DNA from: Cupriavidus sp. P-10
Lineage (GTDB): Bacteria > Pseudomonadota > Gammaproteobacteria > Burkholderiales > Burkholderiaceae
NCBI RefSeq assembly: GCF_003402535.2
Contig: NZ_AP025171.1
Location: 806,001-870,000, forward strand
Reading direction: 5' to 3'
DNA: 64,000 nt
Numbering within the stretch: position 1 is the first letter of the stretch; each line of letters begins with the position of its first letter. Shown one piece after another: positions 17,998-26,700 of the stretch. The translations under genes and the position numbers were made by a program. The notes beneath the pieces were generated by a model that saw only the letters and a list, made by a program, of their open reading frames with translations, was not told the origin of the DNA and did no database searches.

Positions 17998-18909
17998 TCA
18001 GGAAGGATCGAACGCCGTGATCCGCGGAAACTCGGTGGCCAGGAAATCGACCAGCGACCGCACCGCCGGCAGCAGCCCGGTCCGGTATGGAATCAGCGCC
18101 GAGATGCGCGCATCCGCGGCGATCCAGCCCGGCAGCACCTGCCGCAACACGCCGGCCTGCAATTCCTGCCGGCAGATATAGCCAGGCAGTGCCGCCACGC
18201 CGATATTGGCGCAGGCCGCTTCCTTCAGCGACATCATGCTGTTGCTCTGGAAGCGCGGCTCGACCGGCAGCGTGAAGACCCGGTCGCCGGGGCCTTGCAG
18301 CTGCCATTGCAGCGGCCCCTTGCGTGCCATCGAGATGATCGTGTGTGATGCCAGCTGCTCGGGCTGCTCCAGCGGCGGCATCCGTTCCAGGTAGCCCGGG
18401 CCCGCGAACAGGCACCACGGCGCGCGCGCCAGCGGCCGCTGCACCAGGTTGGAATCCTGCAGGGGCCCGGTATGCCCGCGGATCGCAAGGTCGAAGCCTT
18501 CGCCGACGATGTCGACGAGCCGGTCGGTGGCGACTTCCACGAAACCGACCTTGGGATGCTTGCTCAGGAACGCCGGCAGGATATTGCGCAGCGCGAACTG
18601 CGCGACCTCCACCGCGACCGTGACGCGGATGATCCCGCTCGGCTCCGCCATGCGCTGGCGCATCGCCTGCTCGGCGACCTCGGCGCTCTGCAGCAGCGCG
18701 ACCGCGTACTGGTAGAACTCGGCGCCCACGTCGGTCACGCCGAACTGGCGCGAAGTGCGATTGATCAGCCTGACGCCGAGCGATGTCTCCAGCTCCTTGA
18801 CCCTGTGACTCAGCGTCGACTTGGGCAGCCGCAGGCTGTCGCCGGCGGCCGTGAAGCCACCGCGGTCGACCACTTGCACGAAGTAATAGACGTCTTTCAG
18901 GTCGAGCAT
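17998..18909 (-). CDS. LysR family transcriptional regulator
   Basis: A 303-residue LysR protein. The winged helix-turn-helix occupies residues 1-60 (MLDLKDVYYFVQVVDRGGFT, then AAGDSLRLPKSTLSHRVKELE). The effector-binding domain begins near residue 90. The start at 18909 gives the usual family N-terminus; an in-frame ATG at 18945 would add 12 residues. The gene diverges from the nitroreductase / dioxygenase / quinone reductase genes, and the shared region holds a GGCGCCA-N3-TGGCGCC palindrome. It also lies upstream of the iron-ADH operon on the same strand, so it may control either set. The divergent one is the more typical LysR target. Confidence 0.9.
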   Translation of the reverse strand: MLDLKDVYYFVQVVDRGGFTAAGDSLRLPKSTLSHRVKELETSLGVRLINRTSRQFGVTDVGAEFYQYAVALLQSAEVAEQAMRQRMAEPSGIIRVTVAVEVAQFALRNILPAFLSKHPKVGFVEVATDRLVDIVGEGFDLAIRGHTGPLQDSNLVQRPLARAPWCLFAGPGYLERMPPLEQPEQLASHTIISMARKGPLQWQLQGPGDRVFTLPVEPRFQSNSMMSLKEAACANIGVAALPGYICRQELQAGVLRQVLPGWIAADARISALIPYRTGLLPAVRSLVDFLATEFPRITAFDPS

Positions 18910-18978
18910 CGGACTGGTTGGGGAGGTGTCTGCGTTCGCTCGCATGGTACTGCCTGGGTGCGCGCTTTGCCATGGTGC

Positions 18979-18995
18979 GGCGCCAGTGTGGCGCC
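18979..18995. promoter_or_regulatory. Palindrome in the LysR/nitroreductase divergent region
   Basis: GGCGCCA-GTG-TGGCGCC has perfect 7-bp arms, 70 bp upstream of the LysR start and 107 bp upstream of the nitroreductase start. It is a candidate LysR binding site or a stem in the leader. Its high GC makes chance occurrence less surprising here. Confidence 0.4.
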
Positions 18996-19102
18996 ACCGC
19001 AGCGATTGTTCGGCGCCCTTGGACATTGCGTACGAGCGCGGGGGGCTGCTCAACCGGATGGGAGCCACTAAGCTGCATTGCACGATAAGAGGAGACACGA
19101 AC

Positions 19103-19786
19103 ATGGATGTTGCAGGTGTAGTCGATGCGCTGATCCGCGGGCGCCAGACCAAGCGCGGCTTTCTCGATCGTGCGGTGCCGCTCGATACCGTGCGCGAGAT
19201 TCTTTCCGTGGCGCGCTACGCGCCGAGCTCCAGCAATACGCAGCCGTGGCGCTGCTACATCGCCGTCGGCGACGCGCGCAAACGGCTCGCCGATGCCGCG
19301 GTGGATGCGTACCGGGCCGACCCCGAGAACCTGGAGCCTGAATACCCCTTCTTTCCCACGCCGCTGCATGAACCCTATTCGGCGCGCTTCAACACCTTCC
19401 GCGGCCAGCTCGGCGATGCGCAGGGTGTGCCGCGCAGCGACAAGGCCGGGCGCAGGCGCGACGTCGAGCGCCAGTTCCGCTTCTTCGACGCGCCGGTCGG
19501 CCTGATCTTCACCATGGATCGCCGCCTGGAGCGCGCCAGCTTTATCTGCTACGGCTGCTTCCTGCAGAACATCATGCTGGCCGCCCGCGCCAGGGGGCTG
19601 GACACCTGCCCGCAGCAGATCTGGTCGCTGCAGTTCACCGTGCTGCGCGAGCACCTGGCCATTCCGGAAAGCGAAATGGTAGTGGCGGGCATGTCGCTCG
19701 GCTACGCCGACGACAGCCTGCCGGAGAACCGGATGCAGCTGCGCAAGCTGGAGCTGGAAGAGTTTGTTTCGGTCGTCGGGGCGTGA
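19103..19786 (+). CDS. Nitroreductase family protein
   Basis: A 227-residue FMN-dependent nitroreductase. The family start R-Q-T-K-R-G-F (phosphate-binding loop) and APSSSNTQPWRCYIAVG (flavin-contact loop) are at residues 12-60. The C-terminal VAGMSLGYADD is also typical. The start is at 19103, after AGAGGAG at 7 to 8 nt spacing; longer in-frame starts run into the LysR region. It is first of a rightward set with a VOC ring-cleaving dioxygenase and a WrbA-type quinone reductase, with gaps of 67 and 27 nt. In Bacillus, mhqN (nitroreductase) and mhqO (dioxygenase) form a quinone-detoxification operon, which this set resembles. Confidence 0.9.
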   Translation: MDVAGVVDALIRGRQTKRGFLDRAVPLDTVREILSVARYAPSSSNTQPWRCYIAVGDARKRLADAAVDAYRADPENLEPEYPFFPTPLHEPYSARFNTFRGQLGDAQGVPRSDKAGRRRDVERQFRFFDAPVGLIFTMDRRLERASFICYGCFLQNIMLAARARGLDTCPQQIWSLQFTVLREHLAIPESEMVVAGMSLGYADDSLPENRMQLRKLELEEFVSVVGA

Positions 19787-19853
19787 GCGCCGGCGACAGC
19801 GCCGCCATGCCGCATTTTTATTCGCATGGTTTAACTTCAAGTGGGAGAGACAG

Positions 19854-20804
19854 ATGTCGATGATCAAAGGGTTTCATCACCTGACCGCGGGTGTCAGCGG
19901 CGCGCAGGAAGACGTGGATTTCTACGTCAGCTTGCTGGGGCAGAGCCTCGTCAAGAAAACCGTGCTGCTTGACGGCGACGACCCCATCTACCACCTCTAT
20001 TACGGCAACGCCAACGGCGATCCCGGCACGCTGGTGACGTCGTTCCCGTTCCGGCAGAAGGGCGTCAAGGCGCGTCCCGGATCGGGCCAGGTGCGTGTCA
20101 TCAACTACTCGGTGCCGCGCGACGCGCTGGAGTTCTGGCGCGAACGCTTCGCGGCGAGGGGCGTGGCCTACGACGCGGACATGACTGAACGCTTCGGCGA
20201 ACGACGCCAGCGCTTCTACCACCCCTGCGGCATTGAGTTTGACCTGGTGGAAACCGATCACGACGCGCGCCCGCCATGCACGGCCGCCGGCATTCCCGCC
20301 GACGTGGCCATCCGTGGCGTGCACAGCGTCACGCTGTCGCTGCGCGAGGTGGCAGAGTCGATCCTGTTCATGACCGAGGCGCTGGACTTCCGCCATGTCG
20401 ACACGTCCGGTCCCTACCATCGCTTCGAGACCTACACCGGTGGCCCGGGCATGGTGGTGGAATTCCTGCACGAGCCCGACCGCCTGCAGGGGTCGTCCAT
20501 CTATGGCGAGGGCACGATCCACCATGTTGCCTTTGCCGTCGACAGCGTGGCGCAGCAAATGGTGCTGAAGGACCGCTTCATGGCCATGGGCCATATCGAC
20601 ACCTCCGAGTCGGTCAACCGCAACTACTTCCGCTCGATGTATTTCAAGTTGCCCGGCGGCGTGATCTTCGAAGCGACGACCACCGACATTGGCTTCGCGA
20701 TCGACGAGCAGCCCGGCCACTTCGGCGAGGAATTCCAGCTGCCGCCCTGGCTGCGCGAGTGCAAGGACGAACTGCTCGGCCGGCTCGAGCCGATCGCCGT
20801 CTAA
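19854..20804 (+). CDS. Ring-cleaving dioxygenase, VOC superfamily (MhqO/PcpA/LinE-like)
   Basis: A 316-residue protein made of two VOC modules (about 1-145 and 150-300). It opens IKGFHHLTAGVSGAQEDVDF, with the first metal His. GTIHHVAFAVD gives the second His and PGGVIFEATTT gives the Glu, in the spacing of PcpA/LinE hydroquinone dioxygenases and MhqO. The family cleaves hydroquinones or handles quinone thiol adducts, using Fe(II). GGGAGAGACAG precedes the ATG at good spacing. It is flanked by a nitroreductase and a quinone reductase, so a role in quinone or nitroaromatic turnover is likely. MhqO-like proteins have no firmly proven substrate, so the exact reaction stays open. Confidence 0.87.
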   Translation: MSMIKGFHHLTAGVSGAQEDVDFYVSLLGQSLVKKTVLLDGDDPIYHLYYGNANGDPGTLVTSFPFRQKGVKARPGSGQVRVINYSVPRDALEFWRERFAARGVAYDADMTERFGERRQRFYHPCGIEFDLVETDHDARPPCTAAGIPADVAIRGVHSVTLSLREVAESILFMTEALDFRHVDTSGPYHRFETYTGGPGMVVEFLHEPDRLQGSSIYGEGTIHHVAFAVDSVAQQMVLKDRFMAMGHIDTSESVNRNYFRSMYFKLPGGVIFEATTTDIGFAIDEQPGHFGEEFQLPPWLRECKDELLGRLEPIAV

Positions 20805-20831
20805 AGCTTTGTACCTTTACCTCAACTTCCA

Positions 20832-21482
20832 ATGACGATGTCCAAACCTAAAGTCCTGATCGCCTTCTATTCCCGCAACCGCAACACGGAGATGCTGGCC
20901 AGGGCCGTTGCCGAGGGCGCCATGGAGCTTGGCGCCGAAGTGCGGCTGCGCCGGGCCCGCGAAGTCGTGGGCCCGGACGTCATGCACCAGGCACCGGGCT
21001 GGCTGGAGAACGCCACCGCGATGAATGCGCGCTACGAAGCACCGACGCCGGCTGACGCCGAATGGGCCGATGCCATCGTGTTCGGTACGCCGACGCGCTT
21101 CGGCTCGATCGCAACCGAGCTGAAGGCCTATATCGATGGCCTGGGCGGCCTGTGGTTCCAGGGCAAGCTGAATGGCAAGGTCGGCTCGGTGTTCGGTTCT
21201 GCCTCGTCGAAGCATGGCGGCAACGAATCGACGCTGCTGTCGATCTACACGCCGATGGCGCACCTGGGGCTGATCATCGTGCCGCTTGGCTATGCCGATG
21301 CGGTGATGTTCAAGGCCGGCACGCCTTACGGCGCCACCCATGTGTCGAACCGCGACGCCGACCTGCCGGATGACGATCACCTGGCGGTCGCGCGCTTCCA
21401 GGGCCGCAGGGTGACCAGTGTCGCCCGGGCGCTGCACGGCCATGGCGAGGTCGCCGCGGTGCCTGCCGCAGTGCCTGCATGA
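20832..21482 (+). CDS. NAD(P)H:quinone oxidoreductase, WrbA-type flavodoxin-fold
   Basis: A 216-residue flavodoxin-like protein. The FMN phosphate loop is IAFYSRNRNTEMLARAVAEG at residues 10-29. PTRFGSIATELKAYIDGLGGLW and GSVFGSASSKHGGNE are WrbA family blocks, and the long HLGLIIVPLGY segment matches the WrbA core. WrbA reduces quinones by two electrons in the cytoplasm and so avoids semiquinone radicals. The start may be 20832 or the ATG six bases on; neither has a strong ribosome site. It follows the dioxygenase by 27 nt in the putative quinone-detoxification set. The C-terminus (AAVPAAVPA) is a short low-complexity tail. Confidence 0.9.
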   Translation: MTMSKPKVLIAFYSRNRNTEMLARAVAEGAMELGAEVRLRRAREVVGPDVMHQAPGWLENATAMNARYEAPTPADAEWADAIVFGTPTRFGSIATELKAYIDGLGGLWFQGKLNGKVGSVFGSASSKHGGNESTLLSIYTPMAHLGLIIVPLGYADAVMFKAGTPYGATHVSNRDADLPDDDHLAVARFQGRRVTSVARALHGHGEVAAVPAAVPA

Positions 21483-21495
21483 GATAGCGTGGGAA

Positions 21496-21534
21496 GGTGG
21501 CGCAGGTAGGTAGCGCAGGTAGGTAGCGCAGGAA
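21496..21534. repeat. 13-bp tandem repeat, three copies
   Basis: GGTAGCGCAGGTA is repeated three times with one change in the first copy and one in the last (GGTGGCGCAGGTA and GGTAGCGCAGGAA). It sits in the 228-bp gap between the quinone reductase and the AhpD-like gene, just after the reductase stop. No coding role is seen. Confidence 0.85.
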
Positions 21535-21710
21535 GGCAGCACGATTCACCCCGGCGGGCCGGCCTGACTGGTGCCCGCCGGGCAACGCCATGGGTACCGC
21601 CAGCGCCTACCGCCCGCGATGTCCGTCAACTACCCTTTCTTCCATGCGGCACCCCGCCGCGATCGGTGCCCCGGGCATCGCCCCAATCGTCCGGTCCAAC
21701 AGGAGATACC

Positions 21711-22190
21711 ATGACGCAACGCATCAACTACATCAAGCAATCCCCCGAACTGTTCAAGAAGTACCTGGAATTCAGCACGCTGCTCGACAACAGCGCGATC
21801 GAGGCCTCGATCCGCGACCTGGTCGAGATCCGTGCATCGCAGCTCAATGGCTGCGGCTTCTGCCTCGACATGCACATCAAGCAGGCGCGCATCCACGGCG
21901 AGCGCGAACTGCGCCTGCACCACGTGGCGATCTGGCGCGAATCGACGCTGTTCCAGCCGCGCGAACGCGCCGCGCTGGCATGGACCGAGGTGCTGACCAA
22001 CCTGCCGCCGCACGGCGTGCCCGACGACATCTATGAGCGCGTGCGCGCGCACCTGTCGGAGAAAGAACTGTCCGACCTGACCTTCCTGGTCATGTCCATC
22101 AACGGCTGGAACCGCGTGAACGTAGCCTTCCGCACGGTGCCAGGGTCATCCGACAAAGCCTACGGCCTCGACAAGGCCAACCTGGAATAA
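21711..22190 (+). CDS. Carboxymuconolactone decarboxylase / AhpD-like peroxidase family protein
   Basis: A 159-residue alpha-helical protein with the AhpD-type active site C48-G-F-C51-L-D-M-H55 (NGCGFCLDMH). This redox CxxC plus His belongs to alkylhydroperoxidase-like CMD proteins, not to true carboxymuconolactone decarboxylases, which lack the cysteines. The likely role is peroxide or electrophile reduction. AGGAG lies 5 to 6 nt before the ATG at 21711. The next gene, a secreted cupin, starts 5 nt after the stop, so they form an operon. They may extend the oxidative and quinone stress theme of the genes upstream. Confidence 0.87.
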   Translation: MTQRINYIKQSPELFKKYLEFSTLLDNSAIEASIRDLVEIRASQLNGCGFCLDMHIKQARIHGERELRLHHVAIWRESTLFQPRERAALAWTEVLTNLPPHGVPDDIYERVRAHLSEKELSDLTFLVMSINGWNRVNVAFRTVPGSSDKAYGLDKANLE

Positions 22191-22195
22191 CCATC

Positions 22196-22606
22196 ATGAA
22201 ACGCGCCAGACAATACGGCATCGCCGCGCTGGTGCTCAGCGGACTGCTGGCCCTGCAGCCAGCGGTGGCGGCACCCCCGGAAGCCAAGGTCACGCTGCTG
22301 ACGACGGAGCCCTTGCCGCAATACCCGGGCAAGGAAGTGCAGATCATCCTGGTGGAATATCCGCCCGGTGGCGCCGACCCGATCCATCGCCACGATGCGC
22401 ATGGATTTATCTATGTGCTGGAAGGGACCATCGTCATGGGCGTCAGGGGCGGCAAGGAAGTCACGCTGACCGCTGGCCAGACCTGGCATGAAGGCCCTGA
22501 CGATATCCATTCGGTGGGGCACAACGCCAGCAAGACCCAGCCGGCGAAATTCCTGGTGATGCTGCTGAAGAACAAGGGTGCGCCGATCCTGACGCCGGTG
22601 AAGTAG
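22196..22606 (+). CDS. Secreted single-domain cupin
   Basis: A 136-residue cupin with a signal peptide; cleavage is likely after AVA at residue 25. The cupin motif 1 is PIHRHDAHGFIYVLEG, with H64, H66 and E76 as metal-site candidates. Motif 2 is GQTWHEGPDDIHSVGHNAS, with several His. It starts 5 nt after the AhpD-like gene and ends before a good hairpin terminator, so it closes that operon. Small periplasmic cupins of this type often follow AhpD-like or oxidoreductase genes. Its biochemical function is not known, and a sensor or scavenger role in the periplasm is only a guess. Confidence 0.83.
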   Translation: MKRARQYGIAALVLSGLLALQPAVAAPPEAKVTLLTTEPLPQYPGKEVQIILVEYPPGGADPIHRHDAHGFIYVLEGTIVMGVRGGKEVTLTAGQTWHEGPDDIHSVGHNASKTQPAKFLVMLLKNKGAPILTPVK

Positions 22607-22621
22607 GGCGCAGCCGTGAGG

Positions 22622-22654
22622 ACGAAGGGGCGCGCTGGCGCGCCTTCGTTCTTT
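22622..22654 (+). terminator. Rho-independent-like terminator
   Basis: ACGAAGGGGCGCGC-TG-GCGCGCCTTCGT forms a 12-bp stem with a two-base bulge on the left side, followed by TCTTT. It begins 15 nt past the cupin stop and would end the AhpD-like/cupin transcript. Confidence 0.65.
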
Positions 22655-22748
22655 GCGGCCAGGTCGAAGGACTTACTTGGCAAACGCTTTGTATTCGGCA
22701 GCCGCTGAATCCGGTCGGCAGGCGCATCAACGGCCCATCAGCTCCCCA

Positions 22749-23684
22749 TCAGCTGCCACACGCATGGATCAGGAATTCCCGCAGCGCATCGGCCGGCTTG
22801 CCCAGCTTGCGACCCGGCTGCCACAGCATGCCGACCTCCATGTCCGGCACCGCGTTGGCGATCGGCCGGGCTTCGATCTGCTTGCCCTCCAGCGACCACG
22901 GGCGGTACACCATGTCGGACAGCACGGTGACGCCGAAGCCGTGCGCGACCAGTCCGCGCAGCGCCTCCATCGATCCGGTGCGGAAGGCGACATTGGGCGC
23001 GAGCCTGAGGCTGCGCCAGTAGCGCATGGTCGATTCCTCGGCCTCGTCCACCGTGATCAGGATGTAGGGGTAAGCGGCGATGTCGCGCAGTGACGGCCGC
23101 TCGACCTCCAGCAGCGGATGGCTGGCCGAGGTCCACAGCTGGCGCCGGGAGCGCATCAGCGTGTGGCGCTTGAAGCGCTGCGGCCGCTCCAGGTTGGACA
23201 GCAGGGCGATGCCCAGCTCGATCTCGCCCGCCAGTACGGCGCGCTCGATGTCCGGCCGGTCCATGTCGAGCAGGTCCAGCTCGATATCGGGGTAGTTGGT
23301 GCGGAAGCGCGCCAGCAGGCCCGGCAGGAAGTAGCCGAGCACGGTATAGGAGGCGGCCAGCCGCACGCTGCCCTGCAGGCCGTGCACCTGGAAGCGTGGC
23401 TCGCGCAGCGCATCCTCGACCGAATCCAGGATCTGGCGCGCATGCTGGTAGAACAGGTGGCCTTCCGCGGTCAGCGTCACGCCGTGCGGCCGCCGCTCGA
23501 ACAGGCGCACCGCCAGCCGCTGCTCCAGCGCCAGCACGGCATTGGTCACCGCCGATTGCGACACATGCTCGGCGGTGGCCGCCATCGAGAACTGTCCGGT
23601 TTCCGCCGCCGCGACAAAGTAGCGGAACTGCCGCAATGTGATTTCCTTGGCAAGTCTCTCCGAGCTTTCGCGCGCCTGGGCCAT
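22749..23684 (-). CDS. LysR family transcriptional regulator
   Basis: A 311-residue LysR protein. The winged helix-turn-helix lies at about residues 16-75 (ITLRQFRYFVAAAETGQFSM, then TAEHVSQSAVTNAVLALEQRL). The effector domain begins near residue 100. A short N-terminal extension precedes the usual LRQFRYFV start. It diverges from the indolepyruvate ferredoxin oxidoreductase gene across 113 bp that hold a typical LysR T-N11-A box, so it most likely activates that gene in response to an aromatic amino acid derived acid. The effector is inferred from the neighbour only. Confidence 0.9.
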   Translation of the reverse strand: MAQARESSERLAKEITLRQFRYFVAAAETGQFSMAATAEHVSQSAVTNAVLALEQRLAVRLFERRPHGVTLTAEGHLFYQHARQILDSVEDALREPRFQVHGLQGSVRLAASYTVLGYFLPGLLARFRTNYPDIELDLLDMDRPDIERAVLAGEIELGIALLSNLERPQRFKRHTLMRSRRQLWTSASHPLLEVERPSLRDIAAYPYILITVDEAEESTMRYWRSLRLAPNVAFRTGSMEALRGLVAHGFGVTVLSDMVYRPWSLEGKQIEARPIANAVPDMEVGMLWQPGRKLGKPADALREFLIHACGS

Positions 23685-23697
23685 GATCGTCTCCGGG

Positions 23698-23716
23698 ATA
23701 TCCGTTTTGCAGATAT
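23698..23716. promoter_or_regulatory. LysR-type box (T-N11-A)
   Basis: ATATC-N9-GATAT is a perfect dyad and fits the LysR T-N11-A rule. It lies 13 bp upstream of the LysR start and 81 bp upstream of the oxidoreductase start. This is the usual place for a site that activates the divergent gene and represses the regulator. Confidence 0.6.
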
Positions 23717-23797
23717 CAGGTGTTGGAATTCTTGATTTTACGATAGCCAGCGGCCTTCCTACACTGCTCCGGACACCAGAATAAGCACGGAGACATC

Positions 23798-26700
23798 GTG
23801 AACGCACCCCTACCCCACGCCCTGCTCGACACCCTGGCCAGCACCAGCCTGGATGACAAGTACACCCTCGACAAAGGCCGCGTCTACATGAGCGGCGTCC
23901 AGGCCCTGGTCCGCCTGCCAATGCTGCAGAAGGCGCGCGACCGCGCCGCCGGCCTGAACACGGCCGGCTATATCTCCGGCTACCGCGGCTCGCCGCTGGG
24001 CGGCGTCGACCAGGCGCTGTGGAAGGCCAAGCAGCACCTGGCAGCCAGCGACGTGGTGTTCCAGCCCGGCGTCAACGAAGACCTGGCCGCCACCGCGGTA
24101 TGGGGTTCGCAGCAGGTCAACCTGTTCCCCAACGCCTCGCGCGACGGCGTGTTCTCGATGTGGTATGGCAAGGGCCCGGGCGTGGACCGCTCCATCGACG
24201 TGCTCAAACACGCCAATTCCGCCGGCTCGTCGCGCCATGGCGGCGTGCTGCTGCTGGCCGGCGACGACCATGCCGCCAAGTCCTCCACCGTCGCGCACCA
24301 GTCCGAGCACGTGCTGCAGGCCGCCGGCATTCCGGTGCTGTATCCGTCCAACGTGCAGGAATACCTCGACTACGGCCTGCACGGCTGGGCCATGAGCCGA
24401 TATTCCGGCCTGTGGGTGTCGATGAAGTGCGTCACCGACGTGGTCGAGTCGACCGCCTCGGTCGAGATCGACCCCGACCGCGTGCAGGTCGTGCTGCCGC
24501 AAGACTTTGCCATGCCGGCCGGCGGCCTCAATATCCGCTGGCCAGATACTCCGCTGGAACAGGAAGCGCGCCTGCTCGACCACAAGTGGTACGCGGCGCT
24601 GGCCTATGTCCGCGCCAACCGCCTCAACCGTGTCGTGCTCGATTCGCCCGACGCGCGCTTCGGCATCATGACGGCGGGGAAGGCTTACCTCGATGTGCGC
24701 CAGGCGCTGGTCGACCTCGGCCTCGATGACGAGACCTGTGCCCGCATCGGCATCCGCGTCTACAAGGTGGGCTGCGTGTGGCCGCTGGAGGCGCATGGCG
24801 CGCGCGAGTTCGCCACCGGCCTGGAAGAAATCCTGGTGGTGGAAGAGAAGCGCCAGATCCTGGAATACGCGCTCAAGGAAGAGCTGTACAACTGGCGCGA
24901 GGACGTGCGGCCCAAGGTGTTCGGCAAGTTCGACCAGCGCGGCAACGACGGCGGCGAATGGTCGGTGCCGCGTGGCGACTGGCTGCTGCCGGCGCACTAC
25001 GAGCTGTCGCCGGCGCTGATCGCCAAGGCCATCGCCCGGCGCCTGGAGCGCTTCGACCTGCCTGAAGCCGTGCGCGCCCGCATTGCCGCGCGCGTGGCGG
25101 TAATCGAGGCCAAGGAGCGCGAGGCCGCGCAGCCGCGCATCGCGGTCGAGCGCAAGCCCTGGTTCTGCTCGGGCTGCCCGCACAACACCTCCACGCGCGT
25201 GCCGGAAGGGTCGCGCGCGCTGGCCGGCATCGGCTGCCACTACATGACCTTGTGGATGGACCGCAATACCGACACCTTCAGCCAGATGGGCGGCGAAGGG
25301 GTGGCGTGGACCGGCCAGATGCATTTCACCAGCGACAAGCATGTGTTCGCCAACCTGGGCGACGGCACGTACTTCCACTCGGGGCTGCTGGCGATCCGTG
25401 CCTCGATCGCGGCCAAGGCCAACATTACCTACAAGATCCTGTTCAACGACGCGGTGGCGATGACCGGCGGCCAGCCGTTCGACGGCGTGCTGACGGTGCC
25501 GCAGATCGCCCACCAGGTGCTGGCCGAGGGCGCCAAGAAGCTGGTCGTCGTCACCGACGAGCCGCAGAAGTACGGCGATGGCAGCATGCTGCCGTCCGGC
25601 GTGACCGTGTTCCATCGCGACCAGCTCGATGCCGTGCAGCTTGAACTGCGCGACACCGAGGGCGTCACCATCCTGATCTACGACCAGACCTGCGCCACCG
25701 AGAAGCGCCGCCGCCGCAAGCGCGGCACGTATCCGGATCCGGCCAGGCGCGCCTTTATCAACGACGCAGTCTGCGAAGGCTGCGGCGACTGCTCGGTCAA
25801 GTCCAACTGCCTGTCGGTGGAACCGCTGGAAACCGAGCTGGGCACCAAGCGCCGGATCAACCAGTCGTCGTGCAACAAGGACTTTTCGTGCGTCAACGGC
25901 TTCTGCCCCAGCTTCGTCACCGCCGAGGGCGCGCAGGTGCGCAAGCCGGCGGCGGCGGGCGGCAAGGGCGCCGGCGCCGATTTCGACGCGCTGCCGCTGC
26001 CTTCCCTGCCCGCGCTGGAACGGCCGTACGGCGTGCTGGTGACGGGCGTGGGCGGCACCGGCGTGGTGACCATCGGCGGCCTGCTCGGCATGGCCGCGCA
26101 CCTGGAACGCAAGGGCGTCACCGTGCTCGATATGGCGGGCCTGGCGCAGAAGGGCGGGGCGGTGATCAGCCACGTGCAGATCGCGCCGGCGCCGCACGAC
26201 CTGCATGCCACGCGTATCGCCACCGGCGAAGCGCGGCTGGTGATCGGCGGCGATGCCATCGTCTCGGCCTCGTCCGAGGTGCTGTCCAAGACCCGGCACG
26301 GCGTCACCGCCGCCGTCGTCAACAGCGCCAACACTCCGACCGCCGAGTTCATCAAGAACCCGAAGTGGAAATTCCCCGGCGCCAGCGCCGAGCAGGACCT
26401 GCGCAACAGCGTGGGCGAGGCCAGCGCGTTTATCGACGCCAGCGCATGGGCAGTGACGCTGCTGGCGGATGCCATCTACTCCAACCCGTTGCTGCTCGGC
26501 TTTGCCTGGCAGAAGGGCTGGATCCCGCTGCAGCATGCCAGCCTGCTGCGTGCGATCGAACTCAACGGCGTGTCGGTCGAGAAGAACCGCCAGGCGTTCG
26601 AATGGGGCCGGTATCTGGCGCACCACGGCGAGGCTGCCGTGAAGGCGCTGATGCCGGATGCGCCGGCGCAGACGGCCCACGTGGTGGCGATGCCGCAGAC

